Shown here: positions 25,911 through 35,369 of the stretch, piece after piece
Layout: each line of letters begins with the position of its first letter
Position numbering within the stretch: position 1 is the stretch's first letter
Assembly (NCBI GenBank): GCA_964415045.1
Contig: CAYPZL010000022.1
Span: 1-43,941 of the forward strand
Length of the DNA: 43,941 nucleotides
Reading direction: 5' to 3'
Origin: CAYPZL01 sp964415045
GTDB lineage: Bacteria; Planctomycetota; Phycisphaerae; Sedimentisphaerales; Anaerobacaceae
Position numbers and translations under genes: made by a program
The notes under the pieces: model-generated
Databases searched by the model: none
What the model was told of the DNA's origin: nothing
The model's input: only the letters and a program-made list of their open reading frames with translations

Positions 25911-27074
25911 ATGAGTGGCCACGCTTTGTTGTACGTTCCCAAATCCATCGTGCACCGCTGGATCACCGTTCTGGTAACTTGTGTTCTCGTCGTCGGGGCG
26001 GGGCTGCCGGTGATCTGGCTTCTGGTCAAGCCGTATTGCGTGGTTGGGGGGGCGATTCACGTGGCTCCCTTCATTCCCAATATGCTGACCGGCGAGCCGT
26101 CCGGGCAAATAGCCGATTACGGCCAATATATGAACACGCAGGCGATAAGGATGACCAGTGGCCCGATTCTTCAGGACGTGGCTGATGATGTAGCCCGTCG
26201 CAGCCTCGCCTTTTTCACACCGGAAAGGCCAGTCGGCGTGATGACGCGCCTCAAACAGAAGCTGGGACTCCAACCGATCCCAGAAGGGCCGGTCGATACA
26301 CTCAAAGCGGCTATCGTGGCGGGGACCATTTCCGCCGAGCCCATACCCCATAGCGAATACATCGGCGTTACCATGAAGTACCCGGACGAACGCGAGGCCG
26401 GGGTGGTCATCAATTCGTTCTTGCAGCAGTTCGAGAATAGCCACGGGGCGCAGGCTGCGAAGGATACAAGTACTGCCCTGGCACAACTCGCAGACCAGAA
26501 GCGGGAATTAGAGCACAAGATGCGGCGACAGCAGGACGCATTGCTCCAAATTGCGCGAGAGCATGGGACGACCGCCGCTGACAGCCGGCAGGAGATGGCG
26601 CAGCAGCGACAGAAGACCCTGACCGCCGAGCTGACCCGCCTGGAGATCGAGCGTCTCCACCTCGAAGCAAAGACGGCGGTCCTGGAACGAGGCGGCGATA
26701 GCAACATGACCGAGGACGTGTTGGCGGCGGCGAAAGCTGAGCTCGAACAGATCCAGGCCAATGAGGATCGGTTGCGAGAAGTCCTTAATGGAGAGGAGCT
26801 TGAACCCCGCCGGGTTGGCCTGGCCTCAGCGGATTTCCAGCGTCTGCAACTGGACTTGGATCTGGACCGGCAACTGTACGAGCAGGTCGCTCGTCGCAAG
26901 CGCGAAATGGAGATGCAGCCTGACAGGCGGGGCCGGGTTTCCATCGCCTATCCGGCGGAACTGGAATCGACGGTAGACAGCCGCGCGGAACTCAGCGGGA
27001 TCGTGTGTCTCGCCGGCCTGCTTGCCGGCCTGGTGCTGGCGGTGGCGCGCGGTCCGCGAAAGGCCAGTCGCTGA
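25911..27074 (+). CDS. Wzz/GumC-like polysaccharide chain-length or export membrane protein, orphan
   Basis: 387 residues. The ATG at 25911 follows GGGAGG at 6 bases. It has one N-terminal membrane helix (~16-40, WITVLVTCVLVVGAGLPVIWLLV), an extracytoplasmic Wzz-like region (GGAIHVAPFIPN), two long Gln/Glu/Leu-rich coiled-coil stretches (~190-330), and a C-terminal helix (~361-381, LSGIVCLAGLLAGLVLAVA). This is the layout of polysaccharide co-polymerases. The tyrosine kinase domain fused in many relatives is absent, and no glycosyltransferase, Wza or Wzx/Wzy gene is nearby. A role in exopolysaccharide assembly is inferred from topology only. Confidence 0.7.
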   Translation: MSGHALLYVPKSIVHRWITVLVTCVLVVGAGLPVIWLLVKPYCVVGGAIHVAPFIPNMLTGEPSGQIADYGQYMNTQAIRMTSGPILQDVADDVARRSLAFFTPERPVGVMTRLKQKLGLQPIPEGPVDTLKAAIVAGTISAEPIPHSEYIGVTMKYPDEREAGVVINSFLQQFENSHGAQAAKDTSTALAQLADQKRELEHKMRRQQDALLQIAREHGTTAADSRQEMAQQRQKTLTAELTRLEIERLHLEAKTAVLERGGDSNMTEDVLAAAKAELEQIQANEDRLREVLNGEELEPRRVGLASADFQRLQLDLDLDRQLYEQVARRKREMEMQPDRRGRVSIAYPAELESTVDSRAELSGIVCLAGLLAGLVLAVARGPRKASR

Positions 27075-27088
27075 CCTCTCGGGCGGCC

Positions 27089-27117
27089 TTGACACGTTAC
27101 GGAGGGCGTGGGATACT
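27089..27117 (+). promoter_or_regulatory. Sigma-70-type promoter of the GH172-transglutaminase operon
   Basis: TTGACA, 17 bases, GATACT. The consensus -35 and ideal spacing place the transcript start near 27124, about 100 bases before the ATG at 27224. Confidence 0.75.
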
Positions 27118-27223
27118 CATCGGCGGCGGCGCCCGCGCCGTGGCGCAGGCGTCACGAGGCAGCCGATCTGTGTTCCGGCTGCACCTCCAGGATCGCAATG
27201 ACCGGATCAGGGAGAAATAGACC

Positions 27224-28861
27224 ATGAGAAAAACGGTTCCTCTGACTCTCGTATTGTCTCTACCGGTCCTGATTGCGCCGGGCTTCTGTCAGTCGCTGGA
27301 TGCCATCACTCGCCCGCAGGAGGGGCGGTCCATGAGGGCTTCCAGCGGCAATCCGGCCAACAACGCCGATTCGGCAAAGTTCGCCATCGGTGAGACCAGG
27401 ACGCTGGCGCACCTGAAGGGGCCGGGACAGATCAGACACATCTGGCTGGTTCCCTACTCGATGGATATTCGCTACCCGCGGGCCCTGGTGCTGCGCATCT
27501 ACTGGGACGGGGCAAGCGTTCCTTCCGTGGAGACACCGCTCGGTGACTTCTTCGCCGCCGGCAACGGCATGCGGGCCACGGTCAATTCCCTGCCCGTGAA
27601 GGTCAGCTCCTACGGCAGGGGGCTCAACTGTTACTGGCAGATGCCCTTCAAGAAGGAAGCCAGGGTGACACTTTCGAACGAATCGGACACCGAGCCTGCC
27701 TCCTGCTACTATCAGATTGACTGGACGAAGCTGGATCGCGAGCCCGAGACGACGATGTACTTCCACGCCCGCTACCATCAGGAGTACCCGCCGGAGGTGG
27801 GCAAGCCGTATACCGCGTTCGTCGGCAAAGGGCGGGGACACTACGTCGGCACCGTGCTTTCCTCCCAGAACGCTATCGGCCACTGGTTCGGAGAGGGCGA
27901 CGATTTCTTTTACATCGACGGGGAAGCCAGGCCGTCGCTGTGCGGGACGGGAACGGAGGACTACTTCAGCGAGGCCTGGAACATGCGGGTCCATTCGAGC
28001 CTGTACACGGGCTGTACGATCTTCGAGCCCCGCGCCCCCGACGCCCGCGTCACCGCGTACCGCTGGCACATCGCCGATCCGATTCTGTTCAAGACATCGC
28101 TGAAGTTCGAGCTCGAACGCCGGGGCTACGTCGTCGATGCCAACGGCAACGTGATCGAGCCGTCCGGGCCCCGCCCCGACTTTTGGTCCTCGGTCTCGTT
28201 CTGGTACCAGGACTCCATCGCACAGCCCTGGTGCGAGTTCCCGCCCTACAAAGACCGCGTGAATCCGGAGATCGTGCTCCATCTGCCGCGAGTCGTCGAT
28301 ACGATCAGGCATTCGGAAGGCGTGAAGCTGGAGGTCAACGAATACAACCGCGCCACCTACACGAAGCCCTGGTTTCGGGTCGCCAACGACAGGGTCGGTG
28401 CCTGGATCGAGATTCCCTTCGAGGTCAAGGACGAGGGCCGCTACTCGATGTCGCTCTTTCAGCACCTGCGGGAAGACAACGGGATATGGAAGGTCTACAT
28501 CGACGGCAAGGAAATTCACGAGGCGGGAGAGTCGCAGATTGCCGGCGGGTACCGGGTGAGCCTGGTGAATCAACTGCCTCCCGAGAAGATCAACAAGACG
28601 CTGGATTTCTTCAACGTCTATCGCAAGAACGAACACGAAGATTACATCTACGGCCAGCGCCGCGAGAGAAAGATCGGGCTGTTCCGTTTTGATCCGGGCA
28701 CGCATACGCTACGTCTGGTCTGCGTGGGCTCCAACCCGCTGTCGGCGCATCCCGAGACGGGCAAGCTGCGGTACAATCTCTCGGCCGACGTGCTCTCGCT
28801 GCGTAAGCTTCCCTTCGGCCCCGCCCGCCGGCCCGGCGAAGGACACGGAGAAAGAAAATGA
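27224..28861 (+). CDS. GH172 (DUF2961) family glycoside hydrolase, secreted
   Basis: 545 residues with a signal peptide (MRKTVPLTLVLSLPVLIAPGFC) and GGAG upstream. The DUF2961/GH172 double jelly-roll is recognised from PGQIRHIWL, YWDGASVPSVETPLGDFF, the Cys/Gly-rich CYWQMPFKKEA and the signature GTGTEDYFSEAW near residue 245. That signature includes the Glu used for catalysis in characterised members. The family contains difructose-dianhydride enzymes and D-arabinofuranosidases, so a furanosidase activity is plausible. The C-terminal ~140 residues form an extra jelly-roll (GAWIEIPFEVKDEGRYSM). The last codons overlap the start of the next gene (ATGA), indicating translational coupling. Confidence 0.85.
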   Translation: MRKTVPLTLVLSLPVLIAPGFCQSLDAITRPQEGRSMRASSGNPANNADSAKFAIGETRTLAHLKGPGQIRHIWLVPYSMDIRYPRALVLRIYWDGASVPSVETPLGDFFAAGNGMRATVNSLPVKVSSYGRGLNCYWQMPFKKEARVTLSNESDTEPASCYYQIDWTKLDREPETTMYFHARYHQEYPPEVGKPYTAFVGKGRGHYVGTVLSSQNAIGHWFGEGDDFFYIDGEARPSLCGTGTEDYFSEAWNMRVHSSLYTGCTIFEPRAPDARVTAYRWHIADPILFKTSLKFELERRGYVVDANGNVIEPSGPRPDFWSSVSFWYQDSIAQPWCEFPPYKDRVNPEIVLHLPRVVDTIRHSEGVKLEVNEYNRATYTKPWFRVANDRVGAWIEIPFEVKDEGRYSMSLFQHLREDNGIWKVYIDGKEIHEAGESQIAGGYRVSLVNQLPPEKINKTLDFFNVYRKNEHEDYIYGQRRERKIGLFRFDPGTHTLRLVCVGSNPLSAHPETGKLRYNLSADVLSLRKLPFGPARRPGEGHGERK

Positions 28862-31233
28862 GTAGAACGCTTCGATGGTCTCTCTGCGTTGCGTTGCTGT
28901 CCTCGGTACGACTCGGTGCGGTGCTCGGGGGACAGACGGCCCCGCTCATCGGCGAGAGTGAGAAGGTATATACCCTGGCTGCCGGGAACGCGGACATTCG
29001 CGGGCTGGCCTTCGATGAAATCTCTCCCGAGGCGCCTCGTCTGTTCGTGCTGGACCGCGCGGGCAAGATCTTCGTCTACAAGCTTCACCGCAAGCCGGCC
29101 GAAGGAATCGACGAGCTGAAGCTGCTCGATACGTACGATTTGCCGACCGATGGAAGTGCAGCTCTTGCCGGTCCGCGCGGGTTGGCGTTTGCGCTGGATG
29201 ACGACCGGAGCATCCTTTACTTTCTTAACTGGGACCGGTCCGCCGCGGAGGTCAAATCGCAGCTCTGGCGCTGCGATTTCGAGAGCAACGTTCACACGCA
29301 GACGAATTTGACCTGGTATCCGTTCCGGATCGGGCAAAGAGAGGTCCTCGATCTCGCGTACGACAAGGGCAATATCCTGATCTGCTTCGACGCTTCCGGG
29401 TACAGGGACAACGACTTGCGCGTCTCTCGCGGGATCATCCACCTGCGGTGGAACCAAGCCTGCGACGGGAAGCTCGAGTTCGTCAAGCACATGCCCGATT
29501 CGGGCGAGTTCACGTCGCGCGGTGTCTGCTGCATGGAGTTCGAGGGGGCCCGCTATCTCTGGGCCAGCGCCGGCAGCGACACTATCTACTCGGCCGACGC
29601 TGAGACCGGGCGCGGAATTTTCCACTTCGACCGGCCGCGCTCGACGGACGAGGCCGGGCCGCTCTGGGGGCTGGCGTTCGGTGACGGGTCGCTCTGGGTG
29701 CCCGAAAGCGCCCCCGGGCCCGACCGCGTACACCGGGTCAATGTCACCCGAAACCTGGATGCCTCCTGTGTAGGCCCGCGAAAGCTGCGCCACCTCACGA
29801 TGACGATCGAGACGACGCCGGAGAAGGACCATCCGCATCCGGGGGCCGTGTATCACTATTTCTCCCGGCCGTATCCGCACGAGGTTATGCCCAATCAAGG
29901 CACGTGGCCGGAGACGGAGAAGGTCGTGGATGTCTCCGAGGTCCCCAACGGCAAGATCAAGTCTTTCACGTACGATCCCGCCAATGATTCGTCCAGCCGG
30001 CAGCACATGGCTCTCGTTGAATACGCCGATGCGCCGGCGCGGACGTATTCGTCCCGGTACGAGATCGATCTGTGGATGGGCTCGTATCGCAAGTACGTCT
30101 ATCCGCACCGGGTCAACCGAAACACCGAGGCACTGGCGGGCACGGATTACTTAGCCGATGACCCCGATCTCTTCAACCTTACAGATGCCGAGGCCTACGG
30201 CGGTTTCTTCGAGAGGGTGAAAGCCCACATACAGAAGAAGTACGGCGTCCCGGCCGGCATGGAGAACCCCTACTGGGTCGCGCGCAACGCGCTGGAGTAC
30301 ATCCAGGACCATTACTACTACCCCGGCCGGGCGCAGCGCAAGCCCGCCACCGTCGATTACGACAACCACCATTACGACGCCAACCCCGGCAACCTCAAGA
30401 TCAACCTTTCGCGCCGGCCCTACGACAAGACCCAGATCACGGCCTGCTCGGGCACCAGCGTCATGCTGGCCGGGGCGATGCGCTACCTGGGATTCGAAGC
30501 CCGGTGGCTGGGCACGGGCAACGAGAAGGACCACTCGCTCTGGGACAAGGACGACGACGGCCTCCTCGACGAGGGCGAATCGGCTCCCGTTTCCAGCGGT
30601 CATCGCTACACGCAAGTCTGGCTGGGCAGCCACTACGGCTGGATCTGCTTCGATGCCACGCCGACGCGGCCGGACTTCATGGACTATGATCCCGTTCCGC
30701 CCATCAAGTCCCAGTGGCGCTATATGAACCGCGCGGCCCGGGGACATCTGAAGGACAACCGGATCGTATTCAATGTGGGGGATCGGCTGTTCCGTCCGCT
30801 CTACCGGGATTTCGAGTACGACGAGAAGCTGGCCATCGACAACAACTGTGGTGGGGACCAGCGGTACAACCTGCAAGGCCGGTTTGACAAACCCGAATTA
30901 TGGAAGCTGGCCCGGCACCGCATCTTCGTGACGAACGTGTGCTCTATCGAAGAGGTGGCGGTGTCCGGACCGAAGGACCGAACGATAGTGACCTGGAAAC
31001 CCCAGGGCGCCTGGCACAGGGACCCGCAGGCTACCGTCTCGATCTACCTGCAGCGCGTCGCCGGCTCCACAAACAAAGCGGCGGATGTCGCACGCCTGGC
31101 CCGGGCGATCCCCTTCGATTCGCGGACCGCGACGGTCGATCTTTCCGCGTACACCGGCTCACGCTACCGCATCATGCTTCGCAAAGACGGCGACTCCGAA
31201 ACCGGAGGCCACTGCGAGCCCTTCGATCTCTGA
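28858..31233 (+). CDS. Secreted beta-propeller / transglutaminase-like protein
   Basis: 791 residues starting in a 4-base ATGA overlap with the GH172 gene. A signal peptide is visible (MSRTLRWSLCVALLSSVRLGAVLG). The first ~330 residues look like beta-propeller blades (RGLAFDEISPEAPRLFVLD, LWGLAFGDGSLWV). Residues ~430-620 form a transglutaminase-like cysteine-protease fold: the catalytic Cys in TACSGTSVMLAGAMRYLGFEA, the His in GHRYTQVWLG and the Asp in GWICFDATP. The C-terminal ~150 residues are an Fn3-like or beta-sandwich region. These folds act as peptidases, amidases or cross-linkers; the substrate is unknown. Coupling to GH172 suggests a shared task, possibly on a glycopeptide or cell-surface conjugate. 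Confidence 0.82.
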   Translation: MSRTLRWSLCVALLSSVRLGAVLGGQTAPLIGESEKVYTLAAGNADIRGLAFDEISPEAPRLFVLDRAGKIFVYKLHRKPAEGIDELKLLDTYDLPTDGSAALAGPRGLAFALDDDRSILYFLNWDRSAAEVKSQLWRCDFESNVHTQTNLTWYPFRIGQREVLDLAYDKGNILICFDASGYRDNDLRVSRGIIHLRWNQACDGKLEFVKHMPDSGEFTSRGVCCMEFEGARYLWASAGSDTIYSADAETGRGIFHFDRPRSTDEAGPLWGLAFGDGSLWVPESAPGPDRVHRVNVTRNLDASCVGPRKLRHLTMTIETTPEKDHPHPGAVYHYFSRPYPHEVMPNQGTWPETEKVVDVSEVPNGKIKSFTYDPANDSSSRQHMALVEYADAPARTYSSRYEIDLWMGSYRKYVYPHRVNRNTEALAGTDYLADDPDLFNLTDAEAYGGFFERVKAHIQKKYGVPAGMENPYWVARNALEYIQDHYYYPGRAQRKPATVDYDNHHYDANPGNLKINLSRRPYDKTQITACSGTSVMLAGAMRYLGFEARWLGTGNEKDHSLWDKDDDGLLDEGESAPVSSGHRYTQVWLGSHYGWICFDATPTRPDFMDYDPVPPIKSQWRYMNRAARGHLKDNRIVFNVGDRLFRPLYRDFEYDEKLAIDNNCGGDQRYNLQGRFDKPELWKLARHRIFVTNVCSIEEVAVSGPKDRTIVTWKPQGAWHRDPQATVSIYLQRVAGSTNKAADVARLARAIPFDSRTATVDLSAYTGSRYRIMLRKDGDSETGGHCEPFDL

Positions 31234-31285
31234 GTCCTCATCGGCGACGCGGAAACGCAAGCAGCGCCCGGGAGGGCCACCGGCA

Positions 31286-33559
31286 TCAGGTCTTCGGCGT
31301 CGCTGCGCAGCTCTTGCCGAGGAGGAAAACCGAGCGCCGGGCCGGCAGTGTCAGTTTGATTCGGGTGACATCGTCGCCCGCTTCGACTTCGTGAGAGCAG
31401 GAGGCCGTCTCGATTCCACCGGTGTGTGGGTCCCATGCTTCTAACTGCATGCGTCCGCGCAGTCGCACCTGCGCATCTATTTGCGCCGCGCCGAGGTTGG
31501 CGAACAGGTAGATATGCACGTTATCCTTGATCCTGTGCATGTAGCGTAGCGGTGCGTTGCTCTCATACTCGACGTCGTAGACGGCAAGAGCTTCGTCGAG
31601 AGCGTTGCGCAGGGATCTGGCGTTGAGCGACTTGAGGCCGACGGCCATACCGCCTTTGTCGTTTCTCTTGATCCCGGCGTCCGCGGCGCCGGGACCGAAT
31701 AATGCCTCGATGGTGCGAGCCACGTCCTCGTCGTGTCCGAATTCTGCAGATTTGGACGGCAGGCAGCCGGTGGCGACGATCTTGCCGCCCCGGTCGTAGA
31801 ACTCCTTGATCTTGCGGAGATTGCTCCAGCAAATCGTCTTGTGTCCGGGCAGCACGAGAACCTTGAACCGTTCGGCGTGGATCCTGTTTGGCAGGACCAG
31901 CTCGTCGTTCTCCACGAAGCACTTTTCGTCGAGCACTTCCGGGTGGACGAAGGCATAATCGCGCCCTGCGCCGGCGATCAGTGTCTCGCCCACGTCGACG
32001 TAGTCGGCTTCCGGGACGGCGACGCCCCCTCTGTAGTGACCGAGCGGCCCGTCTAAGTGGTGACTGCCTTGAAGCGTCGCGATGGGATAGAGCACCGCAA
32101 TGTCGCAGACGTGCCGGGCGTCGTTCTGGAGCAGAAGGTTGAGCCGGGCCAGGTACGTGTTGAACTCGGGCAACCGCTGTGCATAAATCGGGCTGCGGTA
32201 GGACAGCTCCGGCTTGAACGTCACGTGAGCGTCGTCATACCAGACGGCGTGCGGGATGAGCACATTGATGCCCTTGGTGTACTGCTCCATGGCCACCGCG
32301 TAGATGCTGTCCCAGCTCAGGTTGCCCATGGCGCCGTACGTCTCGGACATCACCAGCGTCTTGTCCCAGTTGTAGGCGGCGGAGCTGATGACCTTGTAGA
32401 TTCTCTCGGCGGGACGGTTGCCCCCGATCTTGTCCACGCCGGGAATGGCCTGATGCTTGAAGCACTTCATGAGGTCGCCCGAGACGCTCACCGGGTTAAT
32501 GACTTCTTCCTGGTCCTGGTGGCCCGTCGCGACAATCCCGTGCGCATCGCACCAATCCTGAATCCGCTTCGGAAAACCGAGGGCGTACAGCTCGGACCGA
32601 AAGCCGAACAGGTAGTTGCGGGCGGCTTCGGTCTCGGGGCCGATGTCATACCACAGGGCCGGATAGTAGGGCCGTGGGTCGAACCCGTACTTGCGCTCGA
32701 ATTTCTCATTGAATTTGCCCGTCCAGGTCCGTCCGTTGCCGCGGTAGAGCGTCGGCTCATCGAAGAACGTTGAATCGATGGTCGTCCCGAAATGGTCGCC
32801 GAAACGCTCGTAGTAGGCCTGATGCGTCATCTCGATGAACTTGTCGACCGCGTCGGGGTCGAGGTAATCGCAGCAGGGATAGCCGTCAAGGACGCAGATG
32901 AAGATCATGATGCGCCACGTGCCTGAGGGGACGTTCCAGCGGAGCCGGCGATTATGCACTTCTCCGCTAAGGTCCACCCTCCGAAGGCTGGTCGTTTCCA
33001 TCGCCACCGCGCTCATCAGGGTGCCCGGGGGGATGGCCGTCTCGTACGGCGCCGGCCCACTGACGATCTGCTCGTGTTTGTCGAGCCGCTTGAGCGTTGC
33101 CTCGGGGTGATTCTGCTGGAACAGGCTGACGTCGCGCGAGTTGGGTGCGCCGGCCGAGCCGCTGGGAAAGCCGTATTCATCGTACAGTGACATGGTCATC
33201 CCGAGTCGACGGGCCTGCTGCAAAGCGACGCCGTAGAGCAAAAGATATTCGTCCGTCAGATACCCCGGCCGGAACGCCTTGCCGAAAGGAAGAATCCCGA
33301 AGCCCCCGTACTTGCTGAGATGCTTCGATTTCTGCATCTGTTCGCGGACCGCTGCGGCGGTGACCTCCGTGTTGTTCCAGAACCACAGCGGGCGGGGCCA
33401 ATACGGAATCGGCGGAGCGGCAAAATCAGCTTTGAGATCGCCCGGAAAGGAATTTCTCGGTATGTTGTTTCCAACGGCCGTTGCGCCGCAGCCCATGGCA
33501 AGCGCGATGACCGTCGCAATGATTTTCACGCTACGCTTCTTGTGCGGATGCGGTTTCAC
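31286..33559 (-). CDS. GH106-like secreted glycoside hydrolase (probable alpha-L-rhamnosidase family)
   Basis: 757 residues starting with GTG, preceded by a strong AGGAGG at 5 bases. The signal peptide is MKPHPHKKRSVKIIATVIALAMG...ATA; a lipobox-like AMGC is also present. The barrel starts with RPLWFWNNTEVT and GGFGILPFG, followed by LGMTMSLYDEYGFPSGSAG, a FFDEPTLY strand and MSETYGAMG, which carry candidate catalytic Asp/Glu residues. A Rossmann-like and C-terminal beta-sandwich part (VLVLPGHKTI, GRMQLEAWDPHTGG) follows. This layout fits the Glyco_hydro_106 group, which includes alpha-L-rhamnosidases. The exact specificity is not visible. It lies 87 bases downstream of the exonuclease gene on the same strand, and converges with the transglutaminase gene. 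Confidence 0.72.
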   Translation of the reverse strand: MKPHPHKKRSVKIIATVIALAMGCGATAVGNNIPRNSFPGDLKADFAAPPIPYWPRPLWFWNNTEVTAAAVREQMQKSKHLSKYGGFGILPFGKAFRPGYLTDEYLLLYGVALQQARRLGMTMSLYDEYGFPSGSAGAPNSRDVSLFQQNHPEATLKRLDKHEQIVSGPAPYETAIPPGTLMSAVAMETTSLRRVDLSGEVHNRRLRWNVPSGTWRIMIFICVLDGYPCCDYLDPDAVDKFIEMTHQAYYERFGDHFGTTIDSTFFDEPTLYRGNGRTWTGKFNEKFERKYGFDPRPYYPALWYDIGPETEAARNYLFGFRSELYALGFPKRIQDWCDAHGIVATGHQDQEEVINPVSVSGDLMKCFKHQAIPGVDKIGGNRPAERIYKVISSAAYNWDKTLVMSETYGAMGNLSWDSIYAVAMEQYTKGINVLIPHAVWYDDAHVTFKPELSYRSPIYAQRLPEFNTYLARLNLLLQNDARHVCDIAVLYPIATLQGSHHLDGPLGHYRGGVAVPEADYVDVGETLIAGAGRDYAFVHPEVLDEKCFVENDELVLPNRIHAERFKVLVLPGHKTICWSNLRKIKEFYDRGGKIVATGCLPSKSAEFGHDEDVARTIEALFGPGAADAGIKRNDKGGMAVGLKSLNARSLRNALDEALAVYDVEYESNAPLRYMHRIKDNVHIYLFANLGAAQIDAQVRLRGRMQLEAWDPHTGGIETASCSHEVEAGDDVTRIKLTLPARRSVFLLGKSCAATPKT

Positions 33560-33646
33560 CTTAGCCTCCTTGCTGAAGTCAGGTTACTCCTTACAGTGCC
33601 CTGGCTCTACGCGAGCCACATCGTGTGTTCGCCGGCCGAGCTTGCG

Positions 33647-35053
33647 TCAGTCCAGGATGACCTCGTCGCGAAATTCGGGCACGACGACGTCCCAACCGGT
33701 CTTCTCGTGGACGAAGGCGCCGAAGTGCTTGGCGCTTTCGGCTTCGCCGTGCACGACGAAGAGCCGACGCGGCGGACGCTTGAGCGAGCTGAGCCATTCC
33801 AGCAGCTCTTCCTTGTCGGCGTGGGCCGAGAAACCGTGGATCTGAGCGATCCGCGCCTTGACGGGGTAATTCTGCCCGAGAATGCGCACTTCTTCTTCGC
33901 CCTCGATGATGCGCCGGCCCAGCGTGCCGATCGCCTGGTAACCCACGAACATGATGGTGCTCTCAGGGCGGGTGATGTTGTTGACGAGGTGGTGCTTGAT
34001 GCGTCCGCCCGTGCACATCCCCGAGCCGGCGATGACCATCACCGTGCCTTTGATATGGTTGATCGCCTTGGATTCCTTCGAGTTCTCGGTGACCTTGAGC
34101 CCGGGAAACTCGAAGGGCGATTCCCCGTTCTGGACGAACTCGCGCATCTCGCTGTCGAACAGCTCGGAATGACGTCGGAACACTTTCGTGATCGAGCCGG
34201 CCATGGGGCTGTCCAGGAAGACCATCAGGTGTGGAATGACGTCGTCGACCAGCAGCTCGTTGATGTAATACAGCATCTCCTGAGAGCGCTCGAGCGCAAA
34301 GCTGGGGACGATGAGATTGCCGCCGGCGGCGTGCGTGGCGTTGATGATCTCTGCGATCTCACTCTTTATGTCTTCGCGGCCGCGATGTACGCGATCACCG
34401 TAGGTGGATTCCACGAGGATGTAATCCGCTTGCCTGACGTGGGCCGGGTCGCGAATGATAGGGCGGTGGGGCCGGCCCACGTCGCCGGAAAAGAGCACGC
34501 AGCGCCTTTCGCCGTCGACGCGGGCGCTGACACCGATGATCGACGAGCCCAGGACGTGGCCGGCCTCGCAGAACATGGCGTCGATGTCTTTGGCGATCTG
34601 CACGACCTGGCCGTACTCGACCGGCGTGAACAGAGGGAACGTCGCCTCCGCGTCTTCGGCCGTGTACAGCGGGACTTCCGGATACGGGCCTTTGCGCCCC
34701 TCGCGCTCGTGACGCTTGCGCTTGTACTCGGCGTCCTCTTCCTGGATCTTGGCCGAATCCAGCATGATGATTCGCGCGATCTCCGCCGTGGCGGCCGTGC
34801 AGTAGATCCGTCCCTTGAAACCGTCCTTCACCAGCTTCGGCAGCAGACCGCAATGATCCAGGTGCGCGTGGGTCAACAGCACCGCGTCGATGCTGGCCGC
34901 CGGGAAGTGAAACGGCTCCCAGTTCCGTGCCTTGAATTGACGTTCCTGATACAGACCGCAGTCCACGAGAAGGCGTGTGCCGTCGACCTCCAGAAGGTGA
35001 CGCGACCCGGTGACGTTCTGCGCCGCGCCGAGGAAGCTGAGTTTCATTTGCAT
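33647..35053 (-). CDS. Beta-CASP metallo-beta-lactamase RNA exonuclease-like protein
   Basis: 468 residues from the ATG at 35053 (AGAGGA 8 bases upstream; another ATG two codons later is possible). Motif 2 is HAHLDHCG near residue 63; other metallo-beta-lactamase metal sites are GHVLGSS, LFSGDVGR and the C-terminal HGFSAHAD. The beta-CASP insert with YILVESTYGDR and SGMCTGGR lies between them. This fits the CPSF/YsH1-type RNA-processing exonucleases of bacteria, zinc-dependent and cytoplasmic. It is a housekeeping-type gene in an otherwise accessory region and has a near-perfect promoter. Confidence 0.9.
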   Translation of the reverse strand: MQMKLSFLGAAQNVTGSRHLLEVDGTRLLVDCGLYQERQFKARNWEPFHFPAASIDAVLLTHAHLDHCGLLPKLVKDGFKGRIYCTAATAEIARIIMLDSAKIQEEDAEYKRKRHEREGRKGPYPEVPLYTAEDAEATFPLFTPVEYGQVVQIAKDIDAMFCEAGHVLGSSIIGVSARVDGERRCVLFSGDVGRPHRPIIRDPAHVRQADYILVESTYGDRVHRGREDIKSEIAEIINATHAAGGNLIVPSFALERSQEMLYYINELLVDDVIPHLMVFLDSPMAGSITKVFRRHSELFDSEMREFVQNGESPFEFPGLKVTENSKESKAINHIKGTVMVIAGSGMCTGGRIKHHLVNNITRPESTIMFVGYQAIGTLGRRIIEGEEEVRILGQNYPVKARIAQIHGFSAHADKEELLEWLSSLKRPPRRLFVVHGEAESAKHFGAFVHEKTGWDVVVPEFRDEVILD

Positions 35054-35094
35054 GTGTTGGTTCCTCTGGGAAAAATCAGTCAACCAAAAAACTT

Positions 35095-35123
35095 ATTGTA
35101 CCAGGAAACTCTGAATCTGTCAA
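35095..35123 (-). promoter_or_regulatory. Consensus sigma-70 promoter of the exonuclease gene
   Basis: On the minus strand: TTGACA, 17 bases, TACAAT, with TGG before the -10. It lies about 40 bases before the ATG at 35053. Confidence 0.85.
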
Positions 35124-35158
35124 GGCCGCCGCGCGCCAGGCGGGACTGCGTGACAACG

Positions 35159-35202
35159 AGCCCGATAATGGCTTGCTTATGCCCCCACAAAAATGGTATA
35201 CT
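35159..35202 (+). promoter_or_regulatory. Promoter C: third copy of the extended -10 motif
   Basis: TATACT at 35197-35202 is preceded by TGG and CCACA. ATAAT at 35165-35169 lies at exactly the same distance from the -10 as in promoters A and B. Over the 44-base block 25 positions match promoter A. Transcription would start near 35209, giving a 160-nt leader. Confidence 0.55.
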
Positions 35203-35300
35203 CATATCAGGACAAAGTATTTGTTGCTTCGTCACCGTTGTCCAGCCGATATTGTGAGGAAGGGATTCTGCGACAGCAGGCAGCGAAATAGCCCGCATCG

Positions 35301-35320
35301 CCGCCGGCGGTCGCCGGCGG
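35301..35320 (+). promoter_or_regulatory. GC-rich hairpin in the 5' leader of the lamin-tail protein gene
   Basis: A perfect 9-bp inverted repeat with a 2-base centre, 35301-35309 with 35312-35320. It lies 49 bases before the ATG at 35370, in the transcribed leader. The rest of the leader (35203-35300) may be a degenerate start of leaders A and B (GAGGAAGG-GATT, GACAGCAGG), but this similarity is weak. Confidence 0.4.
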
Positions 35321-35369
35321 GGGTCCGTCGTTCGGCCTACGCAACTCCATACGGAAGAGGTCTGATTGC

